A program made the translations under genes and the position numbers. A stretch of 56,626 bases of DNA from an uncultured Victivallales bacterium (GTDB lineage Bacteria > Verrucomicrobiota > Lentisphaeria > Oligosphaerales > JAFGRS01). Positions within the stretch are counted from its first letter, which is position 1, and each line of letters begins with the position of its first letter. Below are positions 1-8,535 of the stretch, one piece after another. Location of the stretch: contig CAILUI010000018.1 in assembly GCA_903837355.1 (NCBI GenBank), positions 1-56,626 on the forward strand, given 5' to 3'. The notes under the pieces are model-generated. The model made no database searches. It was given only the letters and a program-made list of their open reading frames with translations, and was not told the DNA's origin.

Positions 1-1
1 C

Positions 2-658
2 GAGAAGGGCATGCGTCGGCTTGCCCGCAACGTCGACGCCCACCTGTTCTTCGATCTCCGCCGGCACGCCGACCGCACCGCCGAGCTCGAAGAGCGCGTT
101 TTCGCCCTCGAAGACAAGGCGGCCCGCGAGACCTTCGCCGATCCTGGCCAGGCCCGGCGCTGGCTGGCCGAGAACGCTCGCCAACTGGCCCCCTGCCTGG
201 GGCTGGAAAAGAGCGCTGATGGCCGCCTGGTACTGCGCCGGCGGCCGCGTGCCATCGCGGCACGCTCCGCCAACGCCGGCTACCAGCTCATACTCTGCGA
301 CACCCTCGGACGGGATCCGGTCGCGGTGCTCGCCGACTACCGCAGCCGCGACCGGGCCGAGAAGCTCTTCGATCTGCTCAAGAACGAGGACGGGCAGCAC
401 CGCCTGCGCACCGGGCAGCAGACCGTCGCCGAAGGGCGCGTCTTCCTGGCCTTCGTCGCCCTGGTGCTCCGCGCCGAAGTCGAAAACCGCCTGCGGGCCG
501 CCGGGCTGCTCAAGAAGATCACCGTAGCGGAGTTCCTCGCTGAGATGGGCAAGATCCGCGCCATCCGCCTCCCCGACGGCACCCGCCTCCTGCGCGAGGT
601 CAGCAAGCGCCAGCGCGAGTGGCTCGCCGACATCGGCCTGCCGCCGCCCAATCCATAG
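2..658 (+). CDS. IS1634-like (IS4 superfamily) transposase, 3' part
   Basis: C-terminal part of a DDE transposase; the frame is open from the first base of the window, so the true start lies upstream. Counting from the first in-window Met (position 11), residues 110-124 carry the complete IS4-superfamily signature Y(2)R(3)E(6)K (Y110, R113, E117, K124), which includes the catalytic glutamate. The first two catalytic aspartates must lie outside the window. The spacing and the flanking DRAEKLFDLLK motif fit IS1634-type elements. The visible part ends with a normal stop and shows no frameshift. The element lies just upstream of a low-GC, probably acquired gene. Intactness cannot be judged because the 5' half is missing. 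Confidence 0.85.
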   Translation, partial: EKGMRRLARNVDAHLFFDLRRHADRTAELEERVFALEDKAARETFADPGQARRWLAENARQLAPCLGLEKSADGRLVLRRRPRAIAARSANAGYQLILCDTLGRDPVAVLADYRSRDRAEKLFDLLKNEDGQHRLRTGQQTVAEGRVFLAFVALVLRAEVENRLRAAGLLKKITVAEFLAEMGKIRAIRLPDGTRLLREVSKRQREWLADIGLPPPNP

Positions 659-707
659 GTATCACCCAAACTGGGATTTCAGGGCGCGGGGCATTTCAGG
701 TCTGGGA

Positions 708-779
708 CCCAATAAACTCCCCGACGGTACAATTCTTGGCCGAAGTGGCGAGGGCTTTGGCTCTTCCTGGTTTATTGGG
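708..779. repeat. Short inverted repeat between transposase and DUF4091 gene
   Basis: Positions 708-717 and 770-779 are perfect 10-base inverted repeats (CCCAATAAAC / GTTTATTGGG) about 52 bases apart. The second arm covers the stop codon of the minus-strand DUF4091 gene. It could mark an insertion-sequence end or a loose transcription-end structure. No poly-T tract supports a classical terminator, and coincidence is possible. Confidence 0.3.
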
Positions 780-3141
780 ATAGGCGGTTGAGATCGAGCA
801 ATACTTGATGCCGTAACTGATAGAACCGCTCCGGATCATCTTCGCAGTCAGATAGCCCCTTTACCAATTGTTGACAGAACTTCTGGCTGTCTCCGCCTGA
901 TTCCTTAAGCAAACACAAGGTATCGTAATCTTCCGCGGCTTCCCGAAACATCTCCCAGCGGATAGAATCTACTATCTTTTTACGGGCCCTGTCAGGATAA
1001 ACAAGGAAATGTGCACCGGCGCCTCCGGCAGTTTCGTCAAAGGTATTCTCCCAAGGATTATCTTTCCAGCACCAGGCCCAATGCATATATCCCTTAAATC
1101 CGTAACGATAGCCTATCCAACCCATCTCGCGGGTGTGTATGAGGGGAAGATCAATCATGGTCTTGAAATCGTTGTAAAGCCAATACTCATATCCGTTCTT
1201 TATCTCTTCTTCGACGGGGTGTACCCCTGAATTCACCATCCACTCGTTCGCTATTGCAAGGTCAACACTCTTTCCTTCTTTTACCATTGCCGGGTCGTAG
1301 AATGTTGCGTCCAAGCGAATCTCTGGAACCGTTTGCTTGATATACCTATTTAGTCGGAGAAATGGAGCAACATGTCCTCCGATCGGCTCATCTATGACCT
1401 TAAAATAGACCTTGTCCAGCCAACCCTTTTCCTGCAGATGCAATGAAATTGCCTTGAAGAAATGCCCGATGAATTCCAGATAGCGGCGGTCGTCCGTAGG
1501 AATATTTGAGAAGCTCCTTTCAGGATTAACCGAGCCATCTGGATTGAGGACCGTGATCTTGCTGGTTCGTAATCCCTTTCCATCTTCAGTGACTCCGTCG
1601 GCGATCCCAAGGCAGGTTATCCGGAACTGGCTATGAAAACCCTTTTCAATGGTGGAAACGAACGTGTCGAAAACGGTGTAGTCATAAACATATCCTCCGT
1701 CTTTCCAGAAGATCTTAGTGGTACAATTCATGAACACCCATAAAGGCTGATCCGAGAAGACTCTTGCCCGATGTTCATAGCGATTCATGACGGCTTCATG
1801 TTCTAGAAATTCGAAGTACTCCTGAGGACAGTTCCCTTTCTCCCATTCGCCGCGCGCTATTATCCCGAATTCCTCCGCCAGTTTGGTATCCCCGCCCCAG
1901 GCGCCCATCCAGAAGTTGGTGGCCTCCGGAAGCGTCACGGGATAGACGACCAGATTCAGGGGAAGCACGGCCTTTCCTGTTGCAGTTATTGCCTCGATCT
2001 CCCCCCTATACTCTCCCGGCAGGGCATCTCTGGGGACCTTGACGGTAATCCATACTGGCTGAGTCTGGCGGGGTTCCAGGACAACTTCTTCATCCAGAAC
2101 GAGCGGGTCGGGGAACAGAGCCGGCGCCGTGCGCAAAAAGTCATTTCTACCCGGTGTATTCTTGGGGATCGGCACATAACCGACAAACCGCGTCTTGACA
2201 TCCGCAATCTTGTACTTTCCAGAAAGATGAATCAGAGGATTCACTTTTATCCTAACCGCTCCTTGAAAATCATAGGAACTGATACAGACTTGCGCCGGTT
2301 CGTATTCGTTACGCAGTGCCTCTATACAAACCCCCTCTGTGTTCACTTTCTCGGGAAGGAGGGAGTCTTTGAAGATCTTTATCAGTGGGTTCGATGCCCA
2401 AAGCGCCACCCTATTCTTGCTGCCGGTCAATCGCTCGGTCATTAAGCCGGCAAGGACAACCCGTAAATCGGCCGTACGTTGTTCAATGGCGTCAAGTATT
2501 TTCAGCGTAGTGGAGCCCGGCAAACGGATGTCAATTCCTGCCAGATCCTTCTCCAAGACCGCTGATATTCCGGACAGTTTATCAATTTCATCCGTACTCT
2601 TAGAGGACTGAATGGTAATCTTGATGTCTTGGAGGAGTCTTCTCAATTGTTCTTTCTTTTTCCTGAGTGCTGGGACCTCTGAAACTACCTCTGTTGTCTG
2701 CATTAGTCTAAAGACGGAGATGTGGGGTAGGCAAGGGTCCCTCTGAATCCTCAGGGTATGCTCTCCGGCAGTAAATCTCAGAATGGCCACCTCTTCCCAA
2801 ACACCCTTAGCGGATTCGTAGCCACCGGTGGTGTTGGCCATGCCGTCATCGGTAATCAGATTCCCATCCAGAAAGACGGAAACTGCACGAATCTCCCCGG
2901 TCGCATAGCGGACCGAAAGAACATAATTACCTTCTTCGGCAATACTAAAATCATACTCGGCCCACTTTCCGCTAATCCCCAGAGGTTCGCCATAAGATGG
3001 CAAGGCAACGGCATCCCCCCGCTGGAAATGCGTAGCTTGAAGATCGATCATCCTACCGGCTGCCTGGACGGAACGGGGTGTCCCAAGAACTAAGAGAATC
3101 AGCATGACCATACAAATATGATCTCTGGTTCTTCTTACCAT
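772..3141 (-). CDS. Secreted DUF4091 glycoside-hydrolase-like protein
   Basis: 789-residue exported protein. Residues 1-28 form a signal peptide (MVRRTRDHICMVMLILLVLG then a small-residue cleavage site). Residues about 30-145 look like a CBM6/35-type carbohydrate-binding beta-sandwich. Residues about 150-240 are a charged, probably coiled-coil linker. The rest resembles a beta-sandwich plus TIM barrel ending in a DUF4091 region (GFKGYMHWAWCWKDNPWENT, then YDTL near the end). DUF4091 proteins are secreted glycosidase relatives, often encoded in polysaccharide-degradation loci; the substrate is unknown. The start is supported by GGAGG six bases upstream and a TATAAT box 35 bases upstream. GC is about 50% in sampled stretches, far below its neighbours, and codon choice is more AT-rich. 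With the adjacent transposase this suggests recent acquisition. It has no operon partner. Confidence 0.82.
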   Translation of the reverse strand: MVRRTRDHICMVMLILLVLGTPRSVQAAGRMIDLQATHFQRGDAVALPSYGEPLGISGKWAEYDFSIAEEGNYVLSVRYATGEIRAVSVFLDGNLITDDGMANTTGGYESAKGVWEEVAILRFTAGEHTLRIQRDPCLPHISVFRLMQTTEVVSEVPALRKKKEQLRRLLQDIKITIQSSKSTDEIDKLSGISAVLEKDLAGIDIRLPGSTTLKILDAIEQRTADLRVVLAGLMTERLTGSKNRVALWASNPLIKIFKDSLLPEKVNTEGVCIEALRNEYEPAQVCISSYDFQGAVRIKVNPLIHLSGKYKIADVKTRFVGYVPIPKNTPGRNDFLRTAPALFPDPLVLDEEVVLEPRQTQPVWITVKVPRDALPGEYRGEIEAITATGKAVLPLNLVVYPVTLPEATNFWMGAWGGDTKLAEEFGIIARGEWEKGNCPQEYFEFLEHEAVMNRYEHRARVFSDQPLWVFMNCTTKIFWKDGGYVYDYTVFDTFVSTIEKGFHSQFRITCLGIADGVTEDGKGLRTSKITVLNPDGSVNPERSFSNIPTDDRRYLEFIGHFFKAISLHLQEKGWLDKVYFKVIDEPIGGHVAPFLRLNRYIKQTVPEIRLDATFYDPAMVKEGKSVDLAIANEWMVNSGVHPVEEEIKNGYEYWLYNDFKTMIDLPLIHTREMGWIGYRYGFKGYMHWAWCWKDNPWENTFDETAGGAGAHFLVYPDRARKKIVDSIRWEMFREAAEDYDTLCLLKESGGDSQKFCQQLVKGLSDCEDDPERFYQLRHQVLLDLNRLSQ

Positions 3142-3175
3142 TATATCCTCCGTAATAGTTCATTGTTCAGTCAGA

Positions 3176-3181
3176 ATTATA
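3176..3181 (-). promoter_or_regulatory. -10 box of the DUF4091 gene
   Basis: On the minus strand the hexamer is a perfect TATAAT, 35 bases before the ATG at 3141. A strong GGAGG ribosome site lies between them. The -35 region (about 3198-3206 on the plus strand) is a poor match to TTGACA. This AT-rich leader belongs with the AT-richer gene and differs from the GC-rich intergenic DNA elsewhere. Confidence 0.5.
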
Positions 3182-3995
3182 ACACTTCCTCTAACTTCTT
3201 TTGAGGTTCTATCCCGATCACTCCCATAACCGGCGTTTACCATTATTGCTGATAGGGGTTCTGATTTCTGGGGGTCTTGGGGGGGCCAAGACAAGGTACT
3301 CGAAACGGCGGGCTGCGAGAGCGGTTGGCACATCTGTGTCGTTAGCGCCTACGGCGCTCGACAGGAGGGATGAAGTTCACATGCGTCTGCCGATTGCCCG
3401 CCCTCCGGGCCGTTCTTTCCGGCCGCAGTCCCAGGAGCAAGCTGGACTCTGTGCTGCCGGATCGCCGCCTCCACCTGGCGTGTGTGTGTATCCTCCGTTG
3501 TGCGTTCCCCGCCGCGCGCTGGGTCAGGAAGACGCTATCACGCGCGACGGCCGCGCGCAAGTGCTTGGTGTCGCTGGCGCGGCTCTGGCCGGGCATGACG
3601 CCGAATTCCCGCGCCAGCCCGAACTGCAGGCTGGTCGGACTCTGCCGGGTGGCCCAGGATGTGCAGGCGCAGCCGCTGTGGAGAAGGGAGGCGGCGCGGA
3701 GATAAGGCCGGCGATGATCGGACCAATGGGCAGCGCACCCTCCCTCTCGGCGGAGGCCTGCCGCTTCCTTTGGCTACGGTAGGGCGGCGGCGCATTGCGG
3801 CGGGAGTGAGAGACGGGTACGTTTGACCCATGCTGGCCGCAGCAGCGTGGGATACCCGTACGTGCGACCCAGCGCGCGGGCGTCCTTTGCGACCCGGGGC
3901 GCCGCTGCTCCACGGCAAGGCCCTGTGGGGCTGCCGATGCGCAGGATAGTGGACCGAACGTCAGTCAGTCGACAACCGCGAGGAACTCTGACCCC
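3182..3995. other. 814-bp gap with no convincing gene
   Basis: Base composition switches here from the AT-richer acquired gene to the GC-rich background around 3280-3300. Open frames on both strands (for example 3201-3782 plus) have low-complexity Arg/Pro/Ala translations, no ribosome site and no recognisable domain, and I regard them as spurious. The region may contain decayed DNA at the edge of an insertion. Nothing else is supportable. Confidence 0.5.
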
Positions 3996-5843
3996 ATGGC
4001 CCTCTCGGCAGCTCTTGCCGTTGTGGCCCTGCCAGTATCCCTGGTTCTGGCGGGGCTGGTGCCCACTGCCAACGGCGCGCCCGCGCCAGGCGAGCTGGTA
4101 CTGAACGTGGCTGAATTCGGCGCTGTCGCTGACGGTGTCACTGACTGCACCGAAGCAATCCGTGCGGCCATCACCAGGGCGAAGCAGCACGACGGCCCCT
4201 CCAGGATCCGGTTCGGGCGAGGCGACTTCCGCGTGAAGGGCACCGAGAGCGGGAGCTTCCTGGGAGACGCGGCCATCACCCTTGAGGGCTGCCACTCACT
4301 CACCTTGGAGGGAGAGGGCGAGCGGACGGTGATCACCGTGACCGACCCGCGAGTTGGGGCGATCAAGGTTCTGCGCTGCCAAGGGGTTACCGTCAGCGGC
4401 TTCGCCATCGACTATCACCCCGTCCCCTTTGTGCAGGGTACCGTCGTCGCGGCTGACCTCGCGGGCGGGACCTACGACGTCAAGCTCGACCCAGGCTACG
4501 ACTTCCTCGAAGCAAGCTGGATGACGGCCGCCGAAGGCCGGTTCGGCATGAGCGTGGTGCAGGGTAGCAGGGACGCTGCCCGCTACGGGCCGATCGCTCT
4601 CTTCTCCGACTACAGCCGCCAGCCCGGGGACCTCTGGCGCTTCCGGGCGAGAGACACGGGGCCGCTGAGGCTCTGGGGCATAGCGCCGGGCGCGCGCTTC
4701 GCCTACAAGGCGAGCCGTTACACGCAGAGCGCCTTCATGGCCGTGAGCAGCAGCGACGTGACGCTGGCAGACTACACGGTGCATGCCGCTCCCGCGCTCG
4801 CGACCCTGTGGGCCTTCAACGACGGGACCACAATCCGGGGCCTGGTGGTCAAACCTTCGCCGGGGCGCCTCATGTCCTCGAACGCGGACGGCATCCACGC
4901 CTTCGGCAACCGGGGACAGACCCTGGTCGAAGACTGCCACTTCGAGGGTATGGGCGATGACGCGATCAACCTCCACTGCCGTGCTGGGGTGGTGTTTAGG
5001 GTCGAATCGGACACCACGATCCACATCCGCGCCGGCGCCTTCGAGTGCAGGGAGGGCGACCTGCTCCAGATACTTGACCCGGTGAAGGGCGTTGTCCGCG
5101 CAGAAGCGACCGCCCGTGCGGTGCGGGAGAGTGACGGCGTCTACTCCGTGGAGTTGGCCCGGCCCGTAGCGGGAGTGGTCGCCGGGACTACTCACCAGGA
5201 GGCCGACAATGTCTACAACCTCAGTGCGTGCTCCGCCGGATTCGTGATCCGCCGCAACTACTTCGGGCAGCATCGGGGCCGGGCCATCCTGCTGCGGTCG
5301 GTCGGCGGCACGATCTCCGACAACGTCTTCGAGAACACCCAGGGGAACGGGGTGGTGATCACGCGGGAAGGCGACTGGCCGGAGGGCCCTCTTTCCCGTG
5401 AGATCAGCATCCGCGACAACGTTTTCAACGGGGTGGGGTTAGGCTGGGCGCCATGCATCACGGTCTCCGCCGAGAAGACCGGGAAGCAGCTTGCCGAGGG
5501 CCGTGACACCAGGGGAATCACCATTGAGGGGAATGCCTTCAGCCACATCCGCAACAGCGCCGTGTCGGTCGAGGCGGCGTCCCATGTGCTCATTGCTCGG
5601 AACCGCGTCGTGGGGGCGGACGGTGACAAGCTCGGCAGGAAGAGCCCGGTGATCGCTCTGGACCACTGCGACGGGGTCGTGATCGACGACCTTCGTGTCG
5701 AGGATCCGGACCCGAGCACTGTCGCGGTGGTGCAGATCGGGGCCAGCGTGGACGGGGGCGACCCGGGAGTCACCATCCGGGGCCTGCAAGCCAAGGTAGG
5801 CGCGGCGACCCAGGTCGTGGTGGACCGCCGGGCTCCACGCTGA
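3996..5843 (+). CDS. Secreted beta-helix glycosidase, GH110-like
   Basis: 615 residues. It has a signal peptide (about 1-28, MALSAALAVVALPVSLVLAG...). The opening beta-helix strand has the VAEFGAVADGVTD motif common to pectate-lyase-3-type beta-helices, followed by right-handed beta-helix coils. Around residues 293-300 is SSNADGIH and around 315-325 FEGMGDDAINLH. This NADG plus paired-Asp arrangement is the hallmark of GH110 alpha-1,3-galactosidases, and GH28 enzymes use a similar acidic layout. The expected role is exo-hydrolysis of a galactoside-type glycan outside the cytoplasm. The specificity is inferred; the superfamily is secure. The length matches GH110 (about 600). A clear paralogue lies at 54579-56450. 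It is convergent with the next gene, 135 bases apart. Start: ATG with AGGA upstream. Confidence 0.8.
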   Translation: MALSAALAVVALPVSLVLAGLVPTANGAPAPGELVLNVAEFGAVADGVTDCTEAIRAAITRAKQHDGPSRIRFGRGDFRVKGTESGSFLGDAAITLEGCHSLTLEGEGERTVITVTDPRVGAIKVLRCQGVTVSGFAIDYHPVPFVQGTVVAADLAGGTYDVKLDPGYDFLEASWMTAAEGRFGMSVVQGSRDAARYGPIALFSDYSRQPGDLWRFRARDTGPLRLWGIAPGARFAYKASRYTQSAFMAVSSSDVTLADYTVHAAPALATLWAFNDGTTIRGLVVKPSPGRLMSSNADGIHAFGNRGQTLVEDCHFEGMGDDAINLHCRAGVVFRVESDTTIHIRAGAFECREGDLLQILDPVKGVVRAEATARAVRESDGVYSVELARPVAGVVAGTTHQEADNVYNLSACSAGFVIRRNYFGQHRGRAILLRSVGGTISDNVFENTQGNGVVITREGDWPEGPLSREISIRDNVFNGVGLGWAPCITVSAEKTGKQLAEGRDTRGITIEGNAFSHIRNSAVSVEAASHVLIARNRVVGADGDKLGRKSPVIALDHCDGVVIDDLRVEDPDPSTVAVVQIGASVDGGDPGVTIRGLQAKVGAATQVVVDRRAPR

Positions 5844-5978
5844 CCCCGGGGCGCCCGGCGCCGCCGGAGATGCACGGCCTGAGGGAGGGACGCCGCGCAC
5901 GCCATACGGGAGACCCCCCGGAGGCCCGGTGGTGTATGGCCAGAGGGAGCAGTCGCATAGTGGGTGGTCGCGTCGGTA

Positions 5979-7469
5979 TCAGCGAAACCGGAGGGCCCAC
6001 ACATCCGCATCCCGGAGTACGAAGCGCACGCGGATTACTCTCCCTGCCAGGTCGCTGACGTCGGTGCTGTGCTTCCAGGTCACCGGCCGCTCGATCGCGT
6101 CGCCGAACACGTCATCGCAGTCCGCCAGCGAGTGGCCGGGCAGCGGCTGCCCCGCCTCGTCCTCCAGCTCTATCCGCACGCTGCCCGCGGCCGATGTGGC
6201 GACGTTCAGCAGCAACTCCTTGCCGGCAAACGTGAGGGGCTTCGTCACGGCCTCGCCGCCCTGGAGCGGTGCGTTCAGCGACACGAAGCCGTCCATGCGG
6301 AAGGTGTAGCGCCGGAGGCACAGGGACTCCTTCCAGTAGTTCTCCGGCGCGTAGGCGGAAAGCTCCGGCGGTCCCGACGGGTCCGCCGCCTGGGTCACGA
6401 CCAATCCGTAGCTTTGGTAGCCGTCTCCGTAGACCCAGTTGTGCTGGCGCTCGACGCCCGGCCGGATGATCGCCTCGCCCCAACGCCGGAAGAGGCGACC
6501 GTCGCGGCTCGACATGAAGAGCCCGTCGGTCACCGCAGTGCCGTAGCGCGGCGAGATCTTCATCCGCGCCTGGCGGTGGGCCACGTCCGGCAGGACTTCG
6601 AACGACGGTTCCCAACGGCGCTCCACGTAGCGTGTCGGGAAGCCAACGAAGAGGTGCGGGGCGCGGACGTACGGCTCCACTTGGTTGGTGTAAAGTTGCT
6701 CATCGGGCGAGTCCACGTAGCTCAGAAGCTGCGGCTCGGTCCAGGTAAGGAAGTCGGTGGAGGTGGCCACGCGGATGTCACGCAGGCCGTTGTGAAAGCC
6801 CCGGATGTAGGCCCAGTAGTGGCCACGCTGCGGGTCCCAGAAAGCGATATTCTGGGTGTCGAAGGCTCCCTGGGTGATGATCGGCTCCGGCCTCAGGAGC
6901 GACCAGTGCAGGCCGTCCGACGAGGAGTACGCCAACAGCCCGCCCTTGCCCGAGGAGACCGCCTTGTACTCCTCCCCCGCCCGGCAGGCCGGATTGGCAT
7001 CCCTGCACACCGTGAAGTTGTCCAGGTCCGGACCCGCCCAGACGATGTTGTTCGCCTTCGAGCCGTTGACCTCGAACAGACCCAGCTTCGGTTTCTCCCA
7101 GCGGATTCCGTCGCCACTCTCGGCGTAGCAGACATAGCAGGGATGGCGCCCAAAGCGCGCCCCTGTGTCGTCGGTCAGATCCTGGGAGATGTAGTACATG
7201 CGGATACGGTCGCCATCGCGGAAGGTCTGCTGGTAACCGCACCCCGAGCCCTCCCACGGCTCGGTGTACGTCTGCACGATCTCCCGCGGCACGGGTGGAT
7301 GCAGGCGCAGCGTGACGCCGGTCCTGCCGCCGATCAGGTAATCGTCGACGAACAACTCCAGGCGTGACCCGAGGCTGAGCACTTCTGGGCCTGCCTGGGC
7401 AAAGCAGGCCGTGGATAGGCAGCACAGGGCAGCGACGCTGTGCGGGACGGTCATGCGAGTGGCTCCCAT
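5979..7469 (-). CDS. Secreted five-bladed beta-propeller (GH32/43-like) protein
   Basis: 496 residues with an N-terminal signal peptide ending near FAQAG. The mature protein begins with LGSRLELFVDDYLIGG, typical of secreted sialidase/GH32/GH43-like propeller proteins of planctomycete-type bacteria. Propeller-blade motifs recur, such as DGIRWEKPKLGLFE, DGLHWSLL and FLTWTEPQLL. A C-terminal beta-sandwich (about 390-496) ends with GRVIRVRFVLRDADVWALRF. No catalytic triad can be assigned with confidence from sequence, so the substrate is unknown. Two starts are each preceded by a ribosome site at good spacing: 7469 (GGAAGG) and 7454 (GGAG). Both give a usable signal peptide. The gene overlaps the 3' end of a Tat-leader remnant upstream. 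A sugar-binding or glycosidase role is inference. Confidence 0.72.
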   Translation of the reverse strand: MGATRMTVPHSVAALCCLSTACFAQAGPEVLSLGSRLELFVDDYLIGGRTGVTLRLHPPVPREIVQTYTEPWEGSGCGYQQTFRDGDRIRMYYISQDLTDDTGARFGRHPCYVCYAESGDGIRWEKPKLGLFEVNGSKANNIVWAGPDLDNFTVCRDANPACRAGEEYKAVSSGKGGLLAYSSSDGLHWSLLRPEPIITQGAFDTQNIAFWDPQRGHYWAYIRGFHNGLRDIRVATSTDFLTWTEPQLLSYVDSPDEQLYTNQVEPYVRAPHLFVGFPTRYVERRWEPSFEVLPDVAHRQARMKISPRYGTAVTDGLFMSSRDGRLFRRWGEAIIRPGVERQHNWVYGDGYQSYGLVVTQAADPSGPPELSAYAPENYWKESLCLRRYTFRMDGFVSLNAPLQGGEAVTKPLTFAGKELLLNVATSAAGSVRIELEDEAGQPLPGHSLADCDDVFGDAIERPVTWKHSTDVSDLAGRVIRVRFVLRDADVWALRFR

Positions 7470-7765
7470 GCGCTGGCACCTTCCTGTAACGAACGGCTGG
7501 TGGGCTCTAGGGACTTAGGGTCCAGGAGATGATCGATCGGGCCAGACATAGGGAGAGAGCCAACACAAGAGCGCAGCAGACCCAGAACAGCCTGGTCCCA
7601 GGCTGTGTACGCCGCTGCTCCTGTTCCTTCCACGACGCCCTCCATTCCGGCCTGGCGGGCCTGGTCCAGTCCAACCACGCATGCACCGATGCGGATCTTC
7701 GCTGCACCAGCGGCGGCTTGAGCCGCCCTGGTGTGCGGTAGGAATTCTCGTCGTGTGGTGCTCAC
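7451..7765 (-). pseudogene. Remnant of a Tat-exported TIM-barrel (sugar phosphate isomerase-like) protein
   Basis: Starts at GTG 7765 with a perfect AAGGAG five bases upstream. The first residues, VSTTRREFLPHTRAAQAAAG, are a twin-arginine leader (TTRREFL). They are followed by KIRIGACVVGLDQARQAGME, which resembles the first beta-strand and helix of the exported sugar phosphate isomerase/epimerase family. After about 50 residues the likeness stops, and the frame continues as unrelated sequence into the next gene, which it overlaps. The family is normally about 280-320 residues, so this is only the 5' end. In an overlapping frame (7507-7707 minus), a hydrophobic stretch suggests that other gene debris is fused here. 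It could still be a short expressed Tat peptide, but a truncated gene is the better reading. Confidence 0.45.
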
Positions 7766-7982
7766 ATTGCTCCTTCCGTCCCGGCTTGTCCTGGGAGCTA
7801 AGAGTACCCCGCCGCGGGCACGAGTACAACGTGCAGCCCGCCATCGCATCCTGCTCCCCCGCCGCCCTTAACTCCCCCCACCCTCTGCGGCATAATACAC
7901 TGAAGAGCGTCCCTGGCTGCATCTGACCTCCGGTGGCAGCCCTGTTCCGCGCTCCATCTACTCCAGCAACCAGGCCGCTCCC
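7766..7982. other. Intergenic stretch without gene
   Basis: This holds the ribosome site of the Tat-leader remnant. Otherwise I see no gene, terminator or recognisable repeat. Confidence 0.4.
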
Positions 7983-7985
7983 ATG

Positions 7986-8015
7986 CGGCCGCCAATCCCC
8001 CGTCATTGGCGGCCG
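7986..8015. repeat. Perfect 11-bp hairpin
   Basis: Arms 7986-7996 (CGGCCGCCAAT) and 8005-8015 (ATTGGCGGCCG) are exact reverse complements around an 8-base loop. There is no T-run on either side, so it is not a textbook intrinsic terminator. It sits exactly at the 5' breakpoint of the von Willebrand A remnant and may be a recombination or insertion scar. Confidence 0.55.
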
Positions 8016-8034
8016 TTGCAGGGAGCGCCGTGCT

Positions 8035-8330
8035 GCTCCGTGGTGGTCGTGACCGACGGACAGGAGAACTCAAGCCGGGAGTTCCAGAAGGGCCAGGTCG
8101 CGAAGATGGTGAAGGAGAAGCAGGAGAAGGCCGGATGGCAGTTCGTTTTCCTAAGCGCCGACACGGCGGCCATCGGCGCCGCCGTTGAGGTCGGTATCCA
8201 GGGGGCATCGGCAATGGCGTTTGCCGGGACCGCTGGCGACCACGGAATGCGCGCCGTGCCGATGGCTCTCGACCGGCACCACACGCGAGCCGCCAAGGAC
8301 TGGCAGAGCCGACGCCGCGCTCTGTCATGT
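8035..8330 (+). pseudogene. Fragment of a von Willebrand factor A domain protein
   Basis: The plus-frame translation over this stretch is a clear internal piece of a vWA domain: CSVVVVTDGQENSSREF (strand plus the metal-site DG), VKEKQEKAGWQFVFLSADT, then GIQGASAMAFAGTAG. This matches the second half of small phage- or tellurium-type vWA proteins. The N-terminal DxSxS metal site is absent, since the homology begins abruptly at about 8035. After about 8300 the frame degenerates to a stop at 8438. No ribosome site or start is evident (the frame is open from 7896). It is therefore a decayed or truncated gene, not a working protein. Confidence 0.6.
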
Positions 8331-8430
8331 TGCCTACGGTACCAGTCCGCGACCCCGGCCGTGAGGCCTCATCAGGCACGCGCCAAAGCTGGGTCCCACG
8401 CACGGAATCTATGTTGCCTACGGGACCAAA
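8326..8430. repeat. Two copies of a 15-18 bp direct repeat
   Basis: ATGTTGCCTACGG(T/G)ACCA occurs near 8328-8344 and again near 8411-8428, about 83 bases apart, in otherwise unassigned DNA after the vWA remnant. The function is unknown. It may be residue of a small mobile or duplicated segment. Confidence 0.4.
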
Positions 8431-8535
8431 TGCCCTAACCAAACCCACCGCAGCCCATCGAAGATGGACGATGCCACACCAGCTACGGACGAGCTACGAG
8501 ACATCGGCAGTTCCAGCTACAACCGGCCCCGCCGT

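Noticed and set aside
3201..3782. 193-codon plus-strand frame as a secreted protein.
   Set aside because: It begins in the AT-rich leader of the divergent gene, lacks a ribosome site, and becomes low-complexity after about 30 residues with no recognisable domain.
5964..7367. 467-codon plus-strand frame opposite the propeller gene.
   Set aside because: Antisense shadow with Arg/Val/Pro-rich translation and no domain. The minus-strand gene has a signal peptide and propeller motifs.
7507..7707. 66-codon minus-strand frame with a hydrophobic segment near its end.
   Set aside because: It overlaps the Tat-leader remnant in another frame and lacks a ribosome site. It may be gene debris but is not supportable as a gene.
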